Shown here: positions 35,587-44,011 of the stretch, one piece after another
Layout of the letters: the number at the start of each line of letters is the position of its first letter
Numbering within the stretch: position 1 is the first letter of the stretch
Source: Mesorhizobium ciceri WSM4083
GTDB lineage: Bacteria; Pseudomonadota; Alphaproteobacteria; Rhizobiales; Rhizobiaceae
Reading direction: 5' to 3'
Assembly: GCF_000519305.1 (NCBI RefSeq)
Contig: NZ_JAFG01000003.1
Coordinates: 124,181 to 188,180 of the forward strand
DNA length: 64,000 bases
The notes under the pieces: model-generated
Told to the model about the DNA's origin: nothing
Databases searched by the model: none
The model's input: only the letters and a program-made list of their open reading frames with translations
Program-made: the position numbers and the translations under genes

Positions 35587-35681
35587 GCGGTCTGGACACG
35601 CGCCAGCGCGGTCTGGACACGCGCCAGCGCGGTCTGGACACGCGCCAGCGCGGTCTGGACACGCGCCAGCGCGGTCTGGAC
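35587..35681. repeat. 21-bp tandem repeat array upstream of cobF
   Basis: Four identical 21-base units beginning GCGGTCTGGACACG and ending GCCAGC, plus an 11-base partial fifth, end 32 bases before the cobF ATG. In the frame leading into cobF they would read SGHAPAR repeats, but a ribosome site (AGGAG) after the array places the start downstream. There are no spacers, so it is not CRISPR. Such arrays slip easily and may alter promoter spacing. Confidence 0.95.
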
Positions 35682-35713
35682 TAACAGGTTCCGATCGGGC
35701 AGGAGTTCGCCCC

Positions 35714-36499
35714 ATGCGCAAGCTTCTCGTCATCGGCATCGGCGCCGGCAATCCTGACCACATGACCGTTCAGGCCATATCAGGCCTGAACCAGGCGGAT
35801 GTGCTGTTCATTCCCGACAAGGGCGCGAAGAAAAATGAGCTGGCCGAACTGCGCCGCCGGATATGCGACCGCTTCGTCACCAATCCGAAGTCGCGCCGCG
35901 TCGAATTCGACGTGCCGGTGCGCGACCTGCCGGTAGAAGATGGGCCGGCGCCCTCCTATCGCTCGACCGTCGATGACTGGCACGAAGCCATCGCCGCCAT
36001 TTACGAAGGCCTGATCCGCGAAGAGATATCAGGGGATGGCTGCGGCGCCTTCCTGATCTGGGGCGATCCTTCGCTTTACGACAGCGCGTTGCGCATCCTC
36101 GAGCGCGTGCGCCTGCGAGGCAATGTCGCGTTCGAGCTTGAAGTGATACCCGGCATCACCGCTGTCCAGGCGCTTGCCGCCAGCCACAAGATGGCGCTGA
36201 ACCGCATCGGCGATTCCGTCCTCATCACCACCGGCCGCCGTCTGACCGAGGAAGGCATGCCGGACAATGCCGGCAGCGCGGTCGTCCTGCTGGACGGCAA
36301 ATGCGCCTTCAACACGCTGGACGACAAGGATGTCGTCATCCACTGGGGCGCCTATCTCGGAACCGAAGACGAGATCACTCTCTCCGGCAGGATCGGTGAC
36401 ATCGGCGCAAAGATCGAAGAGGTTCGAGAGGAAGCCCGTCGGCGGAAGGGCTGGATCATGGACAGCTATTTGCTGCGCAAGCCCGGTGAAGAGCAATAA
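35714..36499 (+). CDS. cobF: Precorrin-6A synthase (deacetylating)
   Basis: 261 residues. S-adenosylmethionine-dependent C1-methylation of precorrin-5 in aerobic cobalamin synthesis. Tetrapyrrole methylase motifs: VIGIGAGNPDHMTVQAISGLNQADVLFIPDKG, LIWGDPSLYDSALRILERV, EVIPGITAVQALAASHKMAL and VLLDGKCAFN. AGGAG lies eight bases before the ATG. It stands alone here, away from other cob genes, downstream of a tandem repeat array; the frame upstream could extend to 35510 but is repeat-derived. Confidence 0.93.
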   Translation: MRKLLVIGIGAGNPDHMTVQAISGLNQADVLFIPDKGAKKNELAELRRRICDRFVTNPKSRRVEFDVPVRDLPVEDGPAPSYRSTVDDWHEAIAAIYEGLIREEISGDGCGAFLIWGDPSLYDSALRILERVRLRGNVAFELEVIPGITAVQALAASHKMALNRIGDSVLITTGRRLTEEGMPDNAGSAVVLLDGKCAFNTLDDKDVVIHWGAYLGTEDEITLSGRIGDIGAKIEEVREEARRRKGWIMDSYLLRKPGEEQ

Positions 36500-36527
36500 G
36501 TCCTACTCCCCTACTCCCCCACCCCCT

Positions 36528-36869
36528 TCACCCAGCATCAATCTCCGCCTGCAATGCCTCCATATGGGTCGCCGCCGCGGCAGAAGCCGCACGCTCGATG
36601 GCGCGAAAGCGGCTGACCACTGCAAGCCCCACGGCCGTCAGTTGCGCACCACCGCCCTTGCGGCCACCGGTTTGCGCCGCCACCAGCGGCTTGCCGAACA
36701 CCCGGTTCATGTCCTCGACCAGGTCCCAGGCGTGCTTGTAGGACATCTCCATGCCGCGCGCGGCGGCCGAGATCGAGCCGAAGGCGGCGATCTGTTCCAG
36801 GAGTTCGATCTTGCCCGGCCCGACGCGCCCGTCGGGATCGAGATTTATCCGCAAGCTCAGCGACGGCAT
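36528..36869 (-). CDS. modE: ModE-type regulator, DNA-binding domain only
   Basis: 113 residues. The winged-helix of ModE: GPGKIELLEQIAAFGSISAAARGMEMSYKHAWDLVEDMNRVFGKPLVAAQTGGRKGGGAQLTAVG. It is only the N-terminal third of E. coli ModE; the two TOBE molbindin repeats that sense molybdate are missing. Short forms are common in alphaproteobacteria. Two ATGs in a row start it; GGAG lies seven bases before the second. It is 80 bases downstream of modC on the same strand. Molybdate sensing may fall to another protein. Confidence 0.88.
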   Translation of the reverse strand: MPSLSLRINLDPDGRVGPGKIELLEQIAAFGSISAAARGMEMSYKHAWDLVEDMNRVFGKPLVAAQTGGRKGGGAQLTAVGLAVVSRFRAIERAASAAAATHMEALQAEIDAG

Positions 36870-36949
36870 CATTACTCTCCGCGGTCACACCCCAACCTCA
36901 TACTAGAAGCTCCCTGGCGAAACCGCTATTCCAAAAAGACATAGCGGGA

Positions 36950-38062
36950 TCATCCATCCGCCTCGGCGGGCAGGCCGGCGCCGGTGTTCGCCCGATCGAA
37001 GCTCACCGTCTTGATGACCGCGAAGACCTTGCCGCCAAGATGAAGCTTCAGCGCCTGCCGCGACTGTTCGGTGATGCGGGCAAGCACGGTTGCGCCATTG
37101 CAGTCGATACCGACCTCAACCGCGGGTCCCTCGCCGGGGCTCATCGTCGTTATGGTTCCCGGCAGGATGTTGAGCGCGCTGAGACCCCTCGGCTTTTCGG
37201 TGGCGATCATCACATCGCGGGCGCGGATACGGATGCGCACCGGCGTTCCTGTTTTCATCGCCAGCCGCGGCACCCGAAGCTCGCCTGCGGCCGAGCCGAG
37301 CACGGTCATGCCGAAGGTCTCGTCGTGATGCAGCACCTTGGTGTCCAGCACGGCGCCCCCCTCGCCGCGCTCCTCCGCCGGCAACAGGTCGAGCCTTTGC
37401 ATCACCGCCCCGGTCGGCCCGCTGGCAATGACATTGCCCTGCGCCAGCATCACCACGTCGCTGGCCAGCCTCGCCACTTCGGCGACCGAATGACTGACAT
37501 AGACGATCGGGATTTTCGTCTCGTCGCGCAGCCTTTCGACATAGGGCAGGATTTCGGCCTTGCGCGCTTCGTCGAGCGAGGCCAGCGGTTCGTCCATGAG
37601 CAGCAGTCTGGGGCTGGCAAGCAATGCCCGGCCGATCGCCACGCGCTGTTTCTCGCCGCCCGAGAGCTTTGCCGGCCGCCTGTTCATGAGCGGCCCGATG
37701 CCGAGCAGGTCGACGACGGCATCGATATCGGCGTAGCGCTCCGCCGGCGGCGTGAACCAGCGGCCGTAGCGAAGATTGCCGGCAACGCTCAAATGCGGAA
37801 ACAGCCGTGCGTCCTGGAACACCATGCCGATGCGGCGCTTGTGCTTCGGCACGAAAATGCCGGCACCGGTATCGACCAGCACACGGCCGTCGACCTCGAT
37901 GCGTCCCTTGTCGGGCCGGATCAGCCCGGCAATCATGTCGATCAGCGTCGTCTTGCCCGACCCAGACGCTCCGAACAGCGCCGTCAGCCGCCCGGCACTT
38001 TCGAAGCGGGCGTCGATGGCGAAACCACCCAGCCGATGATTGATGTCGACGAGAACGCTCAT
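36950..38062 (-). CDS. modC: Molybdate ABC transporter ATPase
   Basis: 370 residues. Walker A GASGSGKTTLIDMIAGL, Q-loop FQDARLFPHLSVAGNLRYG, signature LSGGEKQRVAIGRALL, Walker B LLLMDEPLASLDE and H-loop YVSHSVAEVARLASD. A C-terminal TOBE domain (PVRIRIRARDVMIAT, ARITEQSRQALKLHLGGKVFAVIKTVS) binds molybdate and limits transport. Start overlaps modB by four bases. Confidence 0.95.
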   Translation of the reverse strand: MSVLVDINHRLGGFAIDARFESAGRLTALFGASGSGKTTLIDMIAGLIRPDKGRIEVDGRVLVDTGAGIFVPKHKRRIGMVFQDARLFPHLSVAGNLRYGRWFTPPAERYADIDAVVDLLGIGPLMNRRPAKLSGGEKQRVAIGRALLASPRLLLMDEPLASLDEARKAEILPYVERLRDETKIPIVYVSHSVAEVARLASDVVMLAQGNVIASGPTGAVMQRLDLLPAEERGEGGAVLDTKVLHHDETFGMTVLGSAAGELRVPRLAMKTGTPVRIRIRARDVMIATEKPRGLSALNILPGTITTMSPGEGPAVEVGIDCNGATVLARITEQSRQALKLHLGGKVFAVIKTVSFDRANTGAGLPAEADG

Positions 38063-38763
38063 TCGATGTCCAGTCGCCGGCCGACACGCCGCGCCAGCAC
38101 CTCCGACGCCACAAGTGCTGCCATGGAGATGACGATGGAGATCAGCGTCAGGCGGAGCGCCCCTTCATCGCCACCCGGCACCTGCGTGAAGGTGTAGATC
38201 GCCGACGGCAATGTCTGCGTCTCGTTGGGAATGTTGGAGACGAAGGTGATGGTCGCGCCGAACTCGCCCATCGCCTTGGCGAAGGCCAGGATGGCGCCGG
38301 CGATCAGCCCGGGCAGGATCAACGGCAGCGTGATGGTTGCAAACACCCAGAGCGAATTGGCGCCGAGGGTTCCCGCCGCCGCTTCCATCTTGCGGTCCAC
38401 CGCCTCGATCGACAGCCGGATCGCCCGCACCATCAGGGGAAAGCCCATGACGCCGCAGGCCAGCGCCGCACCCGTCCAGCGGAAGGAGAAGACAATGCCG
38501 AAATGCTCGGCCAGGAAGGCGCCGGCCGGGCCACGCCGGCCAAACGTAAGCAGCAGCAAATAGCCGGTCACCACGGGCGGCAGGATCAGTGGCAGATGCA
38601 CCAGGCCGTTGAGCAGCGTCTTGCCCCAGAATTGGCCTCGGGCAAGCAGCAGCGCGATCAATATGCCCGGTGGCAGGCTGGCGAGCATCGCCACCGTCGC
38701 CACCTTGATGGACAGCCGGACCGCATTCCATTCGTCGGGAGTGAGGTCCAGCAGCCAGTTCAT
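38059..38763 (-). CDS. modB: Molybdate ABC transporter permease
   Basis: 234 residues, about five membrane helices; starts DLTPDEWNAVRLSIKVATVAML. The EAA loop, which contacts ModC, is DRKMEAAAGTLGANSLWVFATITLPLILPGL. Lies between modA (24 bases upstream) and modC. Confidence 0.95.
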   Translation of the reverse strand: MNWLLDLTPDEWNAVRLSIKVATVAMLASLPPGILIALLLARGQFWGKTLLNGLVHLPLILPPVVTGYLLLLTFGRRGPAGAFLAEHFGIVFSFRWTGAALACGVMGFPLMVRAIRLSIEAVDRKMEAAAGTLGANSLWVFATITLPLILPGLIAGAILAFAKAMGEFGATITFVSNIPNETQTLPSAIYTFTQVPGGDEGALRLTLISIVISMAALVASEVLARRVGRRLDIE

Positions 38764-38787
38764 ATGCGAGATGAAGCCCCTTGGAAC

Positions 38788-39582
38788 TCAGTTGCTCGGC
38801 GCGAGCACGGTAAATCCCTGATCCTTGAACAGCGCGGCCGCCTTGGCCGACTGCAGGCATTTCAGGAAAGCCGGCGTGTCCTTGTCCTTCGAATCGGCGG
38901 TCTGGGCAACCGGATAGATGATCGGCGGATGCGAATCCTCCGGGAAGGTGCCGACCACCTTGACGCCCTTTTCGGCATGCGCGTCGGTGGCATAGACGAT
39001 GCCAAGCGCTGCTTCGCCCGTCGAAACCAGCTTCAGCGCCGCGCGCACGTTTTCGGCCTGCGCCACCTTGCCCTCAACCGAGGACCAGACGCCGAGCGAT
39101 TCAAGTGCGGCCTTGCCGTATTTGCCGGCCGGCACCGCCTTGAAGTCGCCCATGGCGAGCTTGCCGTCGCCGATCAGCTTGGCGAGGTCAAAACCCTTCT
39201 CGATCCTGGTGTCTACCGCCGAGTCCTTCGGCGCCACCAGCACGATCTGATTGCCGAGCAGCTTCACTTCGGTGTCCGGCTTGGTCAGCTTCTTGTCGGA
39301 GAGATATTTCATCCAGTCGAGGTCCGCCGAGATGAAGACGTCGGCAGGCGCCCCGCCCTCGATCTGCTTGGCCAGCGCCGAACTCGCGGCATAAGAGACG
39401 GTCGCGGCCTCGCCGACATCGGCCTCGCAGGCTTTGTTCACCGCGTCGAGCGCGTCCTTGAGGCTGGCCGCCGCAAACACCACGACCTTGTCTTCCGCGT
39501 GCGCCATTGGCACCGCGGCCATCAACGCTGCCGCAAAACCGCCAATAGCGATCACCCTCAACCCGAGACCTTTGCGCTTCAT
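38788..39582 (-). CDS. modA: Molybdate-binding periplasmic protein
   Basis: 264 residues with signal peptide (VIAIGGFAAALMAAVPMAHA). Ligand-binding landmarks: VFAAASLKDALDAV, YAASSALAKQIEGGAPADVFISAD, LGNQIVLVAPKDS, STGEAALGIVYATDA and PIIYPVA. Captures molybdate or tungstate. GGGAGAGTTTCG precedes the ATG at 39582; the longer frame is not family sequence. First gene of modABC. Confidence 0.95.
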   Translation of the reverse strand: MKRKGLGLRVIAIGGFAAALMAAVPMAHAEDKVVVFAAASLKDALDAVNKACEADVGEAATVSYAASSALAKQIEGGAPADVFISADLDWMKYLSDKKLTKPDTEVKLLGNQIVLVAPKDSAVDTRIEKGFDLAKLIGDGKLAMGDFKAVPAGKYGKAALESLGVWSSVEGKVAQAENVRAALKLVSTGEAALGIVYATDAHAEKGVKVVGTFPEDSHPPIIYPVAQTADSKDKDTPAFLKCLQSAKAAALFKDQGFTVLAPSN

Positions 39583-39629
39583 CGAAACTCTCCCTGGTTT
39601 GAAATCCGTGCGGCCCAAGGCCTGACAAC

Positions 39630-39653
39630 CGATATATCCGCATGAATATAACA
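39630..39653. promoter_or_regulatory. Candidate Mo-box (ModE site) between modA and molbindin gene
   Basis: CGATATAT and ATATAACA form an inverted pair of half-sites separated by eight bases, 48 bases upstream of modA and 79 bases upstream of the divergent molbindin gene. ModE sites in other proteobacteria are AT-rich inverted repeats with TATAT/ATATA cores. Only about six bases per arm pair, so the call rests mainly on location. Confidence 0.45.
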
Positions 39654-39731
39654 AGGGAAGGGCCGACACCCTTCTCGACATCGATTGTTCTGGTAAAACG
39701 GGCAAAGAAAAGACTTGGAAAGGACCCTTCG

Positions 39732-39941
39732 ATGAAGATCAGCGCCCGCAATATCCTCAAGGGAACGATCACCGAGATCGCCAAAGGCGCCACCACCTCG
39801 CACGTCAGGATCGACATCGGCGGCGGCGCCATCGTCACCGCCTCGATCACCAACGAGGCCGTCGCCGACCTGAAGCTCGAAAAAGGCAAGCAGGCCTACG
39901 CCGTGGTCAAGGCCTCGGACGTGATGGTCGGAGTAGATTGA
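39732..39941 (+). CDS. mop: Stand-alone TOBE-domain molbindin (Mop)
   Basis: 69 residues, one TOBE fold: MKISARNILKGTITEIAKG, HVRIDIGGGAIVTASITNEAVADLKLEKGKQAYAVVKASDVMVG. Mop proteins form hexamers that store molybdate in the cytoplasm. Divergent from modABC over a possible Mo-box. It could supply the molybdate-binding function that the short ModE lacks. GGAAAGGACCCTTCG leads to the ATG. Confidence 0.9.
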   Translation: MKISARNILKGTITEIAKGATTSHVRIDIGGGAIVTASITNEAVADLKLEKGKQAYAVVKASDVMVGVD

Positions 39942-39950
39942 AGCCGCGGT

Positions 39951-40745
39951 TCAGACCGCGATCGGCGCCTTGATCGATGCATCGGCGACGTAGTTTTCCA
40001 GCCGGAAATCCTCGAAGCGGAAGGCGAACAGGTCCTTCACCTCCGGGTTGATCCACATTGTCGGCAGCGTCCTCGGCGTGCGCCGCAGCTGCTCGCGCGC
40101 CTGCTCGAAATGGTTCGAGTAGAGATGCGCATCGCCAAGCGTGTGGACGAAATCGCCGGGCTTCAGCCCTGTCACCTGCGCCACCATCAAGGTCAGCAGG
40201 GCATAGGATGCGATGTTGAACGGCACGCCAAGAAAGATATCGGCGGAACGCTGGTAGAGCTGGCAGGAAAGCCGCCCTTCCGAAACATAGAACTGGAAAA
40301 GGCAGTGGCAGGGCGGCAGCGCCATCGCTTCCACCTCGGCTGGGTTCCATGCCGAAACGATCAGCCGCCGCGATTGAGGATTTTTGCGTATCTCCTTGAG
40401 AAGATTCGCGATCTGGTCGATCGAGCCTCCATGGCCGTCCGGCCAGGAGCGCCACTGCTTGCCGTAGACCGGGCCGAGATCGCCATTCTCGTCGGCCCAT
40501 TCGTCCCAGATCGAAACGCCGTTATCGGTGAGGTATTTGATGTTGGTGTCGCCGGCCAGGAACCACAAAAGCTCATGGATGATCGACTTGAGATGCAGCT
40601 TCTTGGTGGTGGTGACCGGAAAGCCGCGCGCCAGGTCGAAACGCATCTGATAGCCGAAGACGGAGCGCGTTCCGGTGCCGGTGCGGTCGCCGCGATCGGC
40701 GCCGTTATCCAGCACGTGCTGCAGGAGGTCGAGATACTGGCGCAT
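39951..40745 (-). CDS. thyA: Thymidylate synthase
   Basis: 264 residues, identical in length to E. coli Thy[20 protein letters not shown] (phosphate loop), the catalytic cysteine in [31 protein letters not shown], and the C-terminal APIAV. Makes dTMP from dUMP using methylene-tetrahydrofolate; folA, 5.5 kb away, recycles the dihydrofolate. Convergent with the molbindin gene, nine bases apart. Confidence 0.96.
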   Translation of the reverse strand: MRQYLDLLQHVLDNGADRGDRTGTGTRSVFGYQMRFDLARGFPVTTTKKLHLKSIIHELLWFLAGDTNIKYLTDNGVSIWDEWADENGDLGPVYGKQWRSWPDGHGGSIDQIANLLKEIRKNPQSRRLIVSAWNPAEVEAMALPPCHCLFQFYVSEGRLSCQLYQRSADIFLGVPFNIASYALLTLMVAQVTGLKPGDFVHTLGDAHLYSNHFEQAREQLRRTPRTLPTMWINPEVKDLFAFRFEDFRLENYVADASIKAPIAV

Positions 40746-40858
40746 CGGTTCCGGCTCGATTCGAGAGTGCAGGCATTATAGCTGCCGGACAGGCGGCCGA
40801 ACACAGCAAAATGGCAAAAAGCTTTGCTCTCCACCACGCTTTCCGGCCGTTTGCGCCG

Positions 40859-41026
40859 CCCCTCATTGCCCTGCCGGGCATTTCTCCCCGTATAGTGACG
40901 GGGAGAAAGGTGCTGGCCGCAACGCAGGCACCCTCTTGCAACGTTGGTGATTGGCGAAATCGGTGACGACAGCGCCCCTCTCCCCGTCACTATACGGGGA
41001 GAGGATGCCGGCAGGCAGGTGAGGGG
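40859..41026. repeat. Large inverted repeat with TCCCCGT palindromes
   Basis: A left arm of about 50 bases (CCCCTCATTG to GGGGAGAA) and a right arm of about 48 (TCTCCCCGTC to GTGAGGGG) are reverse complements with few mismatches; each holds its own palindrome TCCCCGTATAGTGACGGGGA. Roughly 70 bases lie between them. A compact single copy of the same unit occurs at 61958-62023. This is a REP/RIME-like intergenic family, common in rhizobia, between thyA and the DUF2853 gene. The rest of the 365-base gap (40746-41110) shows no gene. Confidence 0.8.
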
Positions 41027-41110
41027 CAGCGCTGACGCTAGGTGAACTGCCGATTCAAGCCTGAAGCGGTTGCTCGCAGCACCGATCTTCACAACCTGAG
41101 TTATGACGGA

Positions 41111-41422
41111 TCAGAGGGAGCCGAGCTTGCCCAGGTCTTTGGCGACGAGGTAGTAAAAAGTCACACGGCTCTTGGTGTTGTCGGCAGCCATTGCCTTGCA
41201 AGTCTTCTCGATGGATGCATCGGCCTTCGCTGCATCGCTGATGCCGAGCTTCTTGGCGACCCAGTTGTCCCTGACACGCCCGAGTTCCTTTGGGTCGGTG
41301 CAGGACACCAGCGAGGAATCGCGGTTCCTGAGCGCGATGCCCAGGTGTTTGACGATCTTTTCAACCGCATCGGCACTGGCGCCGGCATCGTATTTCTTCA
41401 CGTCTGCAAGATAGTCGGCCAT
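41111..41422 (-). CDS. DUF2853 family protein
   Basis: 103 residues: MADYLADVKKYDAGASADAVEKIVKHLGIALRNRDSSLVSCTDPKELGRVRDNWVAKKLG, then a helix ending TFYYLVAKDLGKLGSL. This matches DUF2853, a small helical cytosolic family of unknown role. The ATG at 41422 follows GAGGGGAATTTTG. Single gene flanked by a repeat and tmRNA. Confidence 0.82.
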   Translation of the reverse strand: MADYLADVKKYDAGASADAVEKIVKHLGIALRNRDSSLVSCTDPKELGRVRDNWVAKKLGISDAAKADASIEKTCKAMAADNTKSRVTFYYLVAKDLGKLGSL

Positions 41423-41610
41423 CAAAATTCCCCTCGTCGGCGCCACGGATCCGATCGATGAGGGCTGTGGCGCGCTGCTGCAACTTGTGCGCTAGGTCGG
41501 TTACTCCTCACCGTGGCAAAGCTTCGGTTGAGACCGCGTCCAAGTCAACCCTTTGGAGATGCGGTTTTGACACGCGGACAAAGTGCCATTGCGGCCTTCC
41601 ATTTCCTGCG

Positions 41611-41950
41611 ATGGGCCCCTATATTCAGTTTGTCGGCTCGACCGACTATGGCGATAAATGGGCGATGAAATAAGCCGTTCGGACCCGGGGGCGGTACCCG
41701 GCGCCTCCACCAAAAGCCGCTGCTGATGACAGAGCGGTTTTTGCTGGGGGCGAAATAGGATCGACGAAGGTGTAAAGATCGTACTTTTGCCCGGCATGGT
41801 ACCACCGTCATCGGGCTAAACCTGTAGTTGCAAATGACAACTATGCGGAAGCACGTCTCGCCGCGTAAGCGGTGCGATAGCTTCAAATCAAGCCCTAGAG
41901 GTTCGCACTTCTAGGCGGGGTTCGGAGGTACCTGGCAACAGAAACCTCCA
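41611..41950 (+). ncRNA. ssrA: Circularly permuted two-piece tmRNA
   Basis: The order is permuted: the acceptor piece comes first and ends GGCGCCTCCACCA at 41712, a linker of 33 bases follows, and the coding piece starts GGGGGCGAAATAGGATCGACG at 41746. GGGGGCG pairs with CGCCTCC to give the tRNA-like acceptor stem, with the identity G-U pair near the end expected for alanine charging. The tag frame at 41830-41868 reads ANDNYAEARLAA then stop. The precursor is cut into two RNAs, as in other alphaproteobacteria. Ends 41611 and 41950 are approximate. A TTGACA at 41567-41572 may be the -35 element; no clear -10. Confidence 0.93.
41830..41868 (+). other. tmRNA proteolysis-tag reading frame
   Basis: Twelve codons, ANDNYAEARLAA, plus TAA inside ssrA. 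With the alanine carried by tmRNA itself the added tag is A-ANDNYAEARLAA. It ends in Leu-Ala-Ala, the ClpXP signal; ANDNY resembles the SspB-binding AANDENY stretch of E. coli. Confidence 0.95.
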
Positions 41951-42064
41951 CTTCTCCCCCCACAACATGCGCTACGCACAACGGCAGCTCACGCTGGCTG
42001 GTCCTTCCAACGGTTATGGGCCACGAAGGCGCACCGCCGCGCGCCCCCTCTCCATGGACAAAAC

Positions 42065-42619
42065 ATGCAAAACGATTCCGATCGCTTCTTCGTGCTGACC
42101 GGCGGTCCCGGTTCCGGCAAGACCACCTTGATCGAAGCCCTGCGCCACGCAGGCTTTGCCACCTCGGTGGAAGCCGGGCGCGGCATCATCCGCGACCAGT
42201 CCGCCATTGGCGGACCCGCTTTGCCCTGGCATGATCGCGCCCTGTTCGCCGAGTTGATGCTGTCATGGGAGATGCGCTCGTATCAAATCGCGCAAGAACA
42301 GACCGGGCGTCCTGTTTTTTTCGATCGTGGCGTTCCGGACACGCTCGGCTATCTCAGGCTGAGCGGCCTGCCGGTGCCGGAGCATATCAGGGTCGCGGCA
42401 GACCGTTTCCGCTACAACCCGCGCGTCTTCGTCGCCCCACCGTGGCCGGAGATCTTTGCGCAGGATGAAGAGCGCAAGCAGACGCTCGACGAGGCCGAGC
42501 GCACCTATCATGCGCTGGCTGGCGTCTACACGCAGCTGGGTTATGAACTGGTCCCGCTGCCTTTGGTTCCGGTCGAGGCGAGGTTGCGCTTCGTGTTGGC
42601 CGAGACGGGATTGGCATGA
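42065..42619 (+). CDS. AAA-type P-loop ATPase (NadR/Ttd14-like domain)
   Basis: 184 residues. Walker A VLTGGPGSGKTTLIEAL at 10-26, then VEAGRGIIRDQ, a DxG-type Walker B VFFDRGVPDTLGYL and YNPRVFVAPPWPEIFAQDEERKQTLDEAE with a late lid. The layout is that of AAA_28 proteins, related to nucleoside or ribosylnicotinamide kinases. It may phosphorylate a small molecule; substrate unknown. Single gene between tmRNA and a strong terminator. Confidence 0.8.
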   Translation: MQNDSDRFFVLTGGPGSGKTTLIEALRHAGFATSVEAGRGIIRDQSAIGGPALPWHDRALFAELMLSWEMRSYQIAQEQTGRPVFFDRGVPDTLGYLRLSGLPVPEHIRVAADRFRYNPRVFVAPPWPEIFAQDEERKQTLDEAERTYHALAGVYTQLGYELVPLPLVPVEARLRFVLAETGLA

Positions 42620-42646
42620 AAAAGGCCGGGCGAACCCGGCCTTTTT
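42619..42646. terminator. Bidirectional terminator
   Basis: GGCCGGG and CCCGGCC pair around CGAA, with AAAAA on the left and TTTTT on the right. The first adenine ends the ATPase stop codon. It ends both the ATPase transcript and the convergent MFS transcript. Confidence 0.92.
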
Positions 42647-42664
42647 GCTCTCATCGAAAGTCTG

Positions 42665-43870
42665 TTATTCCGCCGGCGCCTCGGCAGCTTCGCGCGAGCG
42701 GCCGAGTGTGACTTTGGCCAGCGTGAAGGAAATCACCGCGCACAGCGTGATACCGGCCACCATCGGCAGCGGCGTACCGTCGAAGAACACGCCGGCGACA
42801 CCCATGGCGAGTGCGCCGATGGCGAAATGCAGCGTGCCCATCAGTGCCGACGCCGTGCCGGCGATCTCGCCATGTTCTTCCATGGCCAGCACCGAGGTGG
42901 TCGGGATGACCAGGCCAAGAAAGCCGTAGCCGACGAACAGCAGCGCCGCCATCACGTCGAGCCGATCGATACCCGTCGCCATCACCGCGAACAGCACCAC
43001 CATCGTCGTCGCATAGCCGGTCACCGCGACACGCACCACGCGCCTCAGGCCGAAGCGCTCGGCCAGCAGTCCCGTCATCTGCGACATGCCGATGAAGGCG
43101 ACCGCATTGATCGAGAAGAACACGCTGTAGACCGAAGGCGACAGGCCGTAATGGTCGATCAGGATGAACGACGAACTCGACAGATAGACGAAGAAGCTGG
43201 CAATGCCGAAGCCGGCGATCGCCGTCAGGCCAAGGAAGTTGCGGTCACCCATCAGGAAGCGGTAGGCCGACAGCGCGGTGCCGAAGGAGGAGCCGGCGCG
43301 GTCTTCCACCGGCCGCGTCTCCTTGAGCGATGTCGCCAGAAGGATGGTGGCCAGCAGAGCCGCGCCCGTCACCGTCCAGAACACGGCGCGCCAGCCGAAA
43401 CTCTCGATGATCACGCTGCCGGTCAGCGGCGCCAGGATCGGCGACACCGAGAACACCAGCATCAGCAAGGACATCAGCTTGGCGGCTTCATTGCCGGTGT
43501 GCAGGTCGCGCACGATGGCGCGCGGGACGGCCATGCCGGCACTGGCGCCAAGCCCTTGCAGGAAACGGAAAGCGATCAGCCATTCGATGGTCGGCGCCAT
43601 TGCCGAACCGATGCCGCCGACCATGAACAGCGCAAGGCCGCCATAAAGCGGCAGTTTGCGGCCGACCATGTCGGAGATCGGCCCGACGACGATCTGGCCA
43701 AACCCCATCGACAGGAAGAAGATCAACAGGCTCATCTGCACGGCAGCGGTGCCGGCATGCAGATCCGCGCCGATCGACGGCAGCGCGGGCAGATACATGT
43801 CGATGGCGAACGGGCCAATGGCGGACAACAAGCCGAGCACGACCGCGATGCGGAGGAATTTGGGACTCAT
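42665..43870 (-). CDS. Bcr/CflA-family MFS drug exporter
   Basis: 401 residues with twelve membrane segments. Starts LRIAVVLGLLSAIGPFAIDMYLPALPSI, the drug:H+ antiporter-1 opening, with motif A-like GPISDMVGRKLPLYGG and motif C-like VFSVSPILAPLTGSVII. Expected to expel antibiotics or amphiphilic compounds. A longer frame to 43969 exists; MSPKFLRI is the natural start. Divergent TetR gene with a perfect palindrome between them, so probably TetR-repressed. Confidence 0.9.
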   Translation of the reverse strand: MSPKFLRIAVVLGLLSAIGPFAIDMYLPALPSIGADLHAGTAAVQMSLLIFFLSMGFGQIVVGPISDMVGRKLPLYGGLALFMVGGIGSAMAPTIEWLIAFRFLQGLGASAGMAVPRAIVRDLHTGNEAAKLMSLLMLVFSVSPILAPLTGSVIIESFGWRAVFWTVTGAALLATILLATSLKETRPVEDRAGSSFGTALSAYRFLMGDRNFLGLTAIAGFGIASFFVYLSSSSFILIDHYGLSPSVYSVFFSINAVAFIGMSQMTGLLAERFGLRRVVRVAVTGYATTMVVLFAVMATGIDRLDVMAALLFVGYGFLGLVIPTTSVLAMEEHGEIAGTASALMGTLHFAIGALAMGVAGVFFDGTPLPMVAGITLCAVISFTLAKVTLGRSREAAEAPAE

Positions 43871-44011
43871 GATAAAGGCTTCTTTCAAATCTGGTTGCCG
43901 CCGCCAGGCGACGTCTAACCTAGGACGTTCCATCCCGTGAGATTCCGACACCTCGAGAGCGAATTCCATTCGTCCCTCTCACGCGAAATCTCTTTATCTT
44001 GTGTCCACAAA

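Noticed and set aside
35587..35681. Possible CRISPR array
   Set aside because: Units are contiguous without spacers and no cas gene is near; it is a simple tandem repeat.
35510..35713. N-terminal extension of CobF through the repeat array
   Set aside because: The extension is repeat-encoded, precedes a good AGGAG site, and is absent from the family; the start at 35714 is better.
41458..41673. 71-codon frame over the start of tmRNA
   Set aside because: Its end lies in the tmRNA acceptor piece and it has no ribosome site; RNA pairing explains the sequence better.
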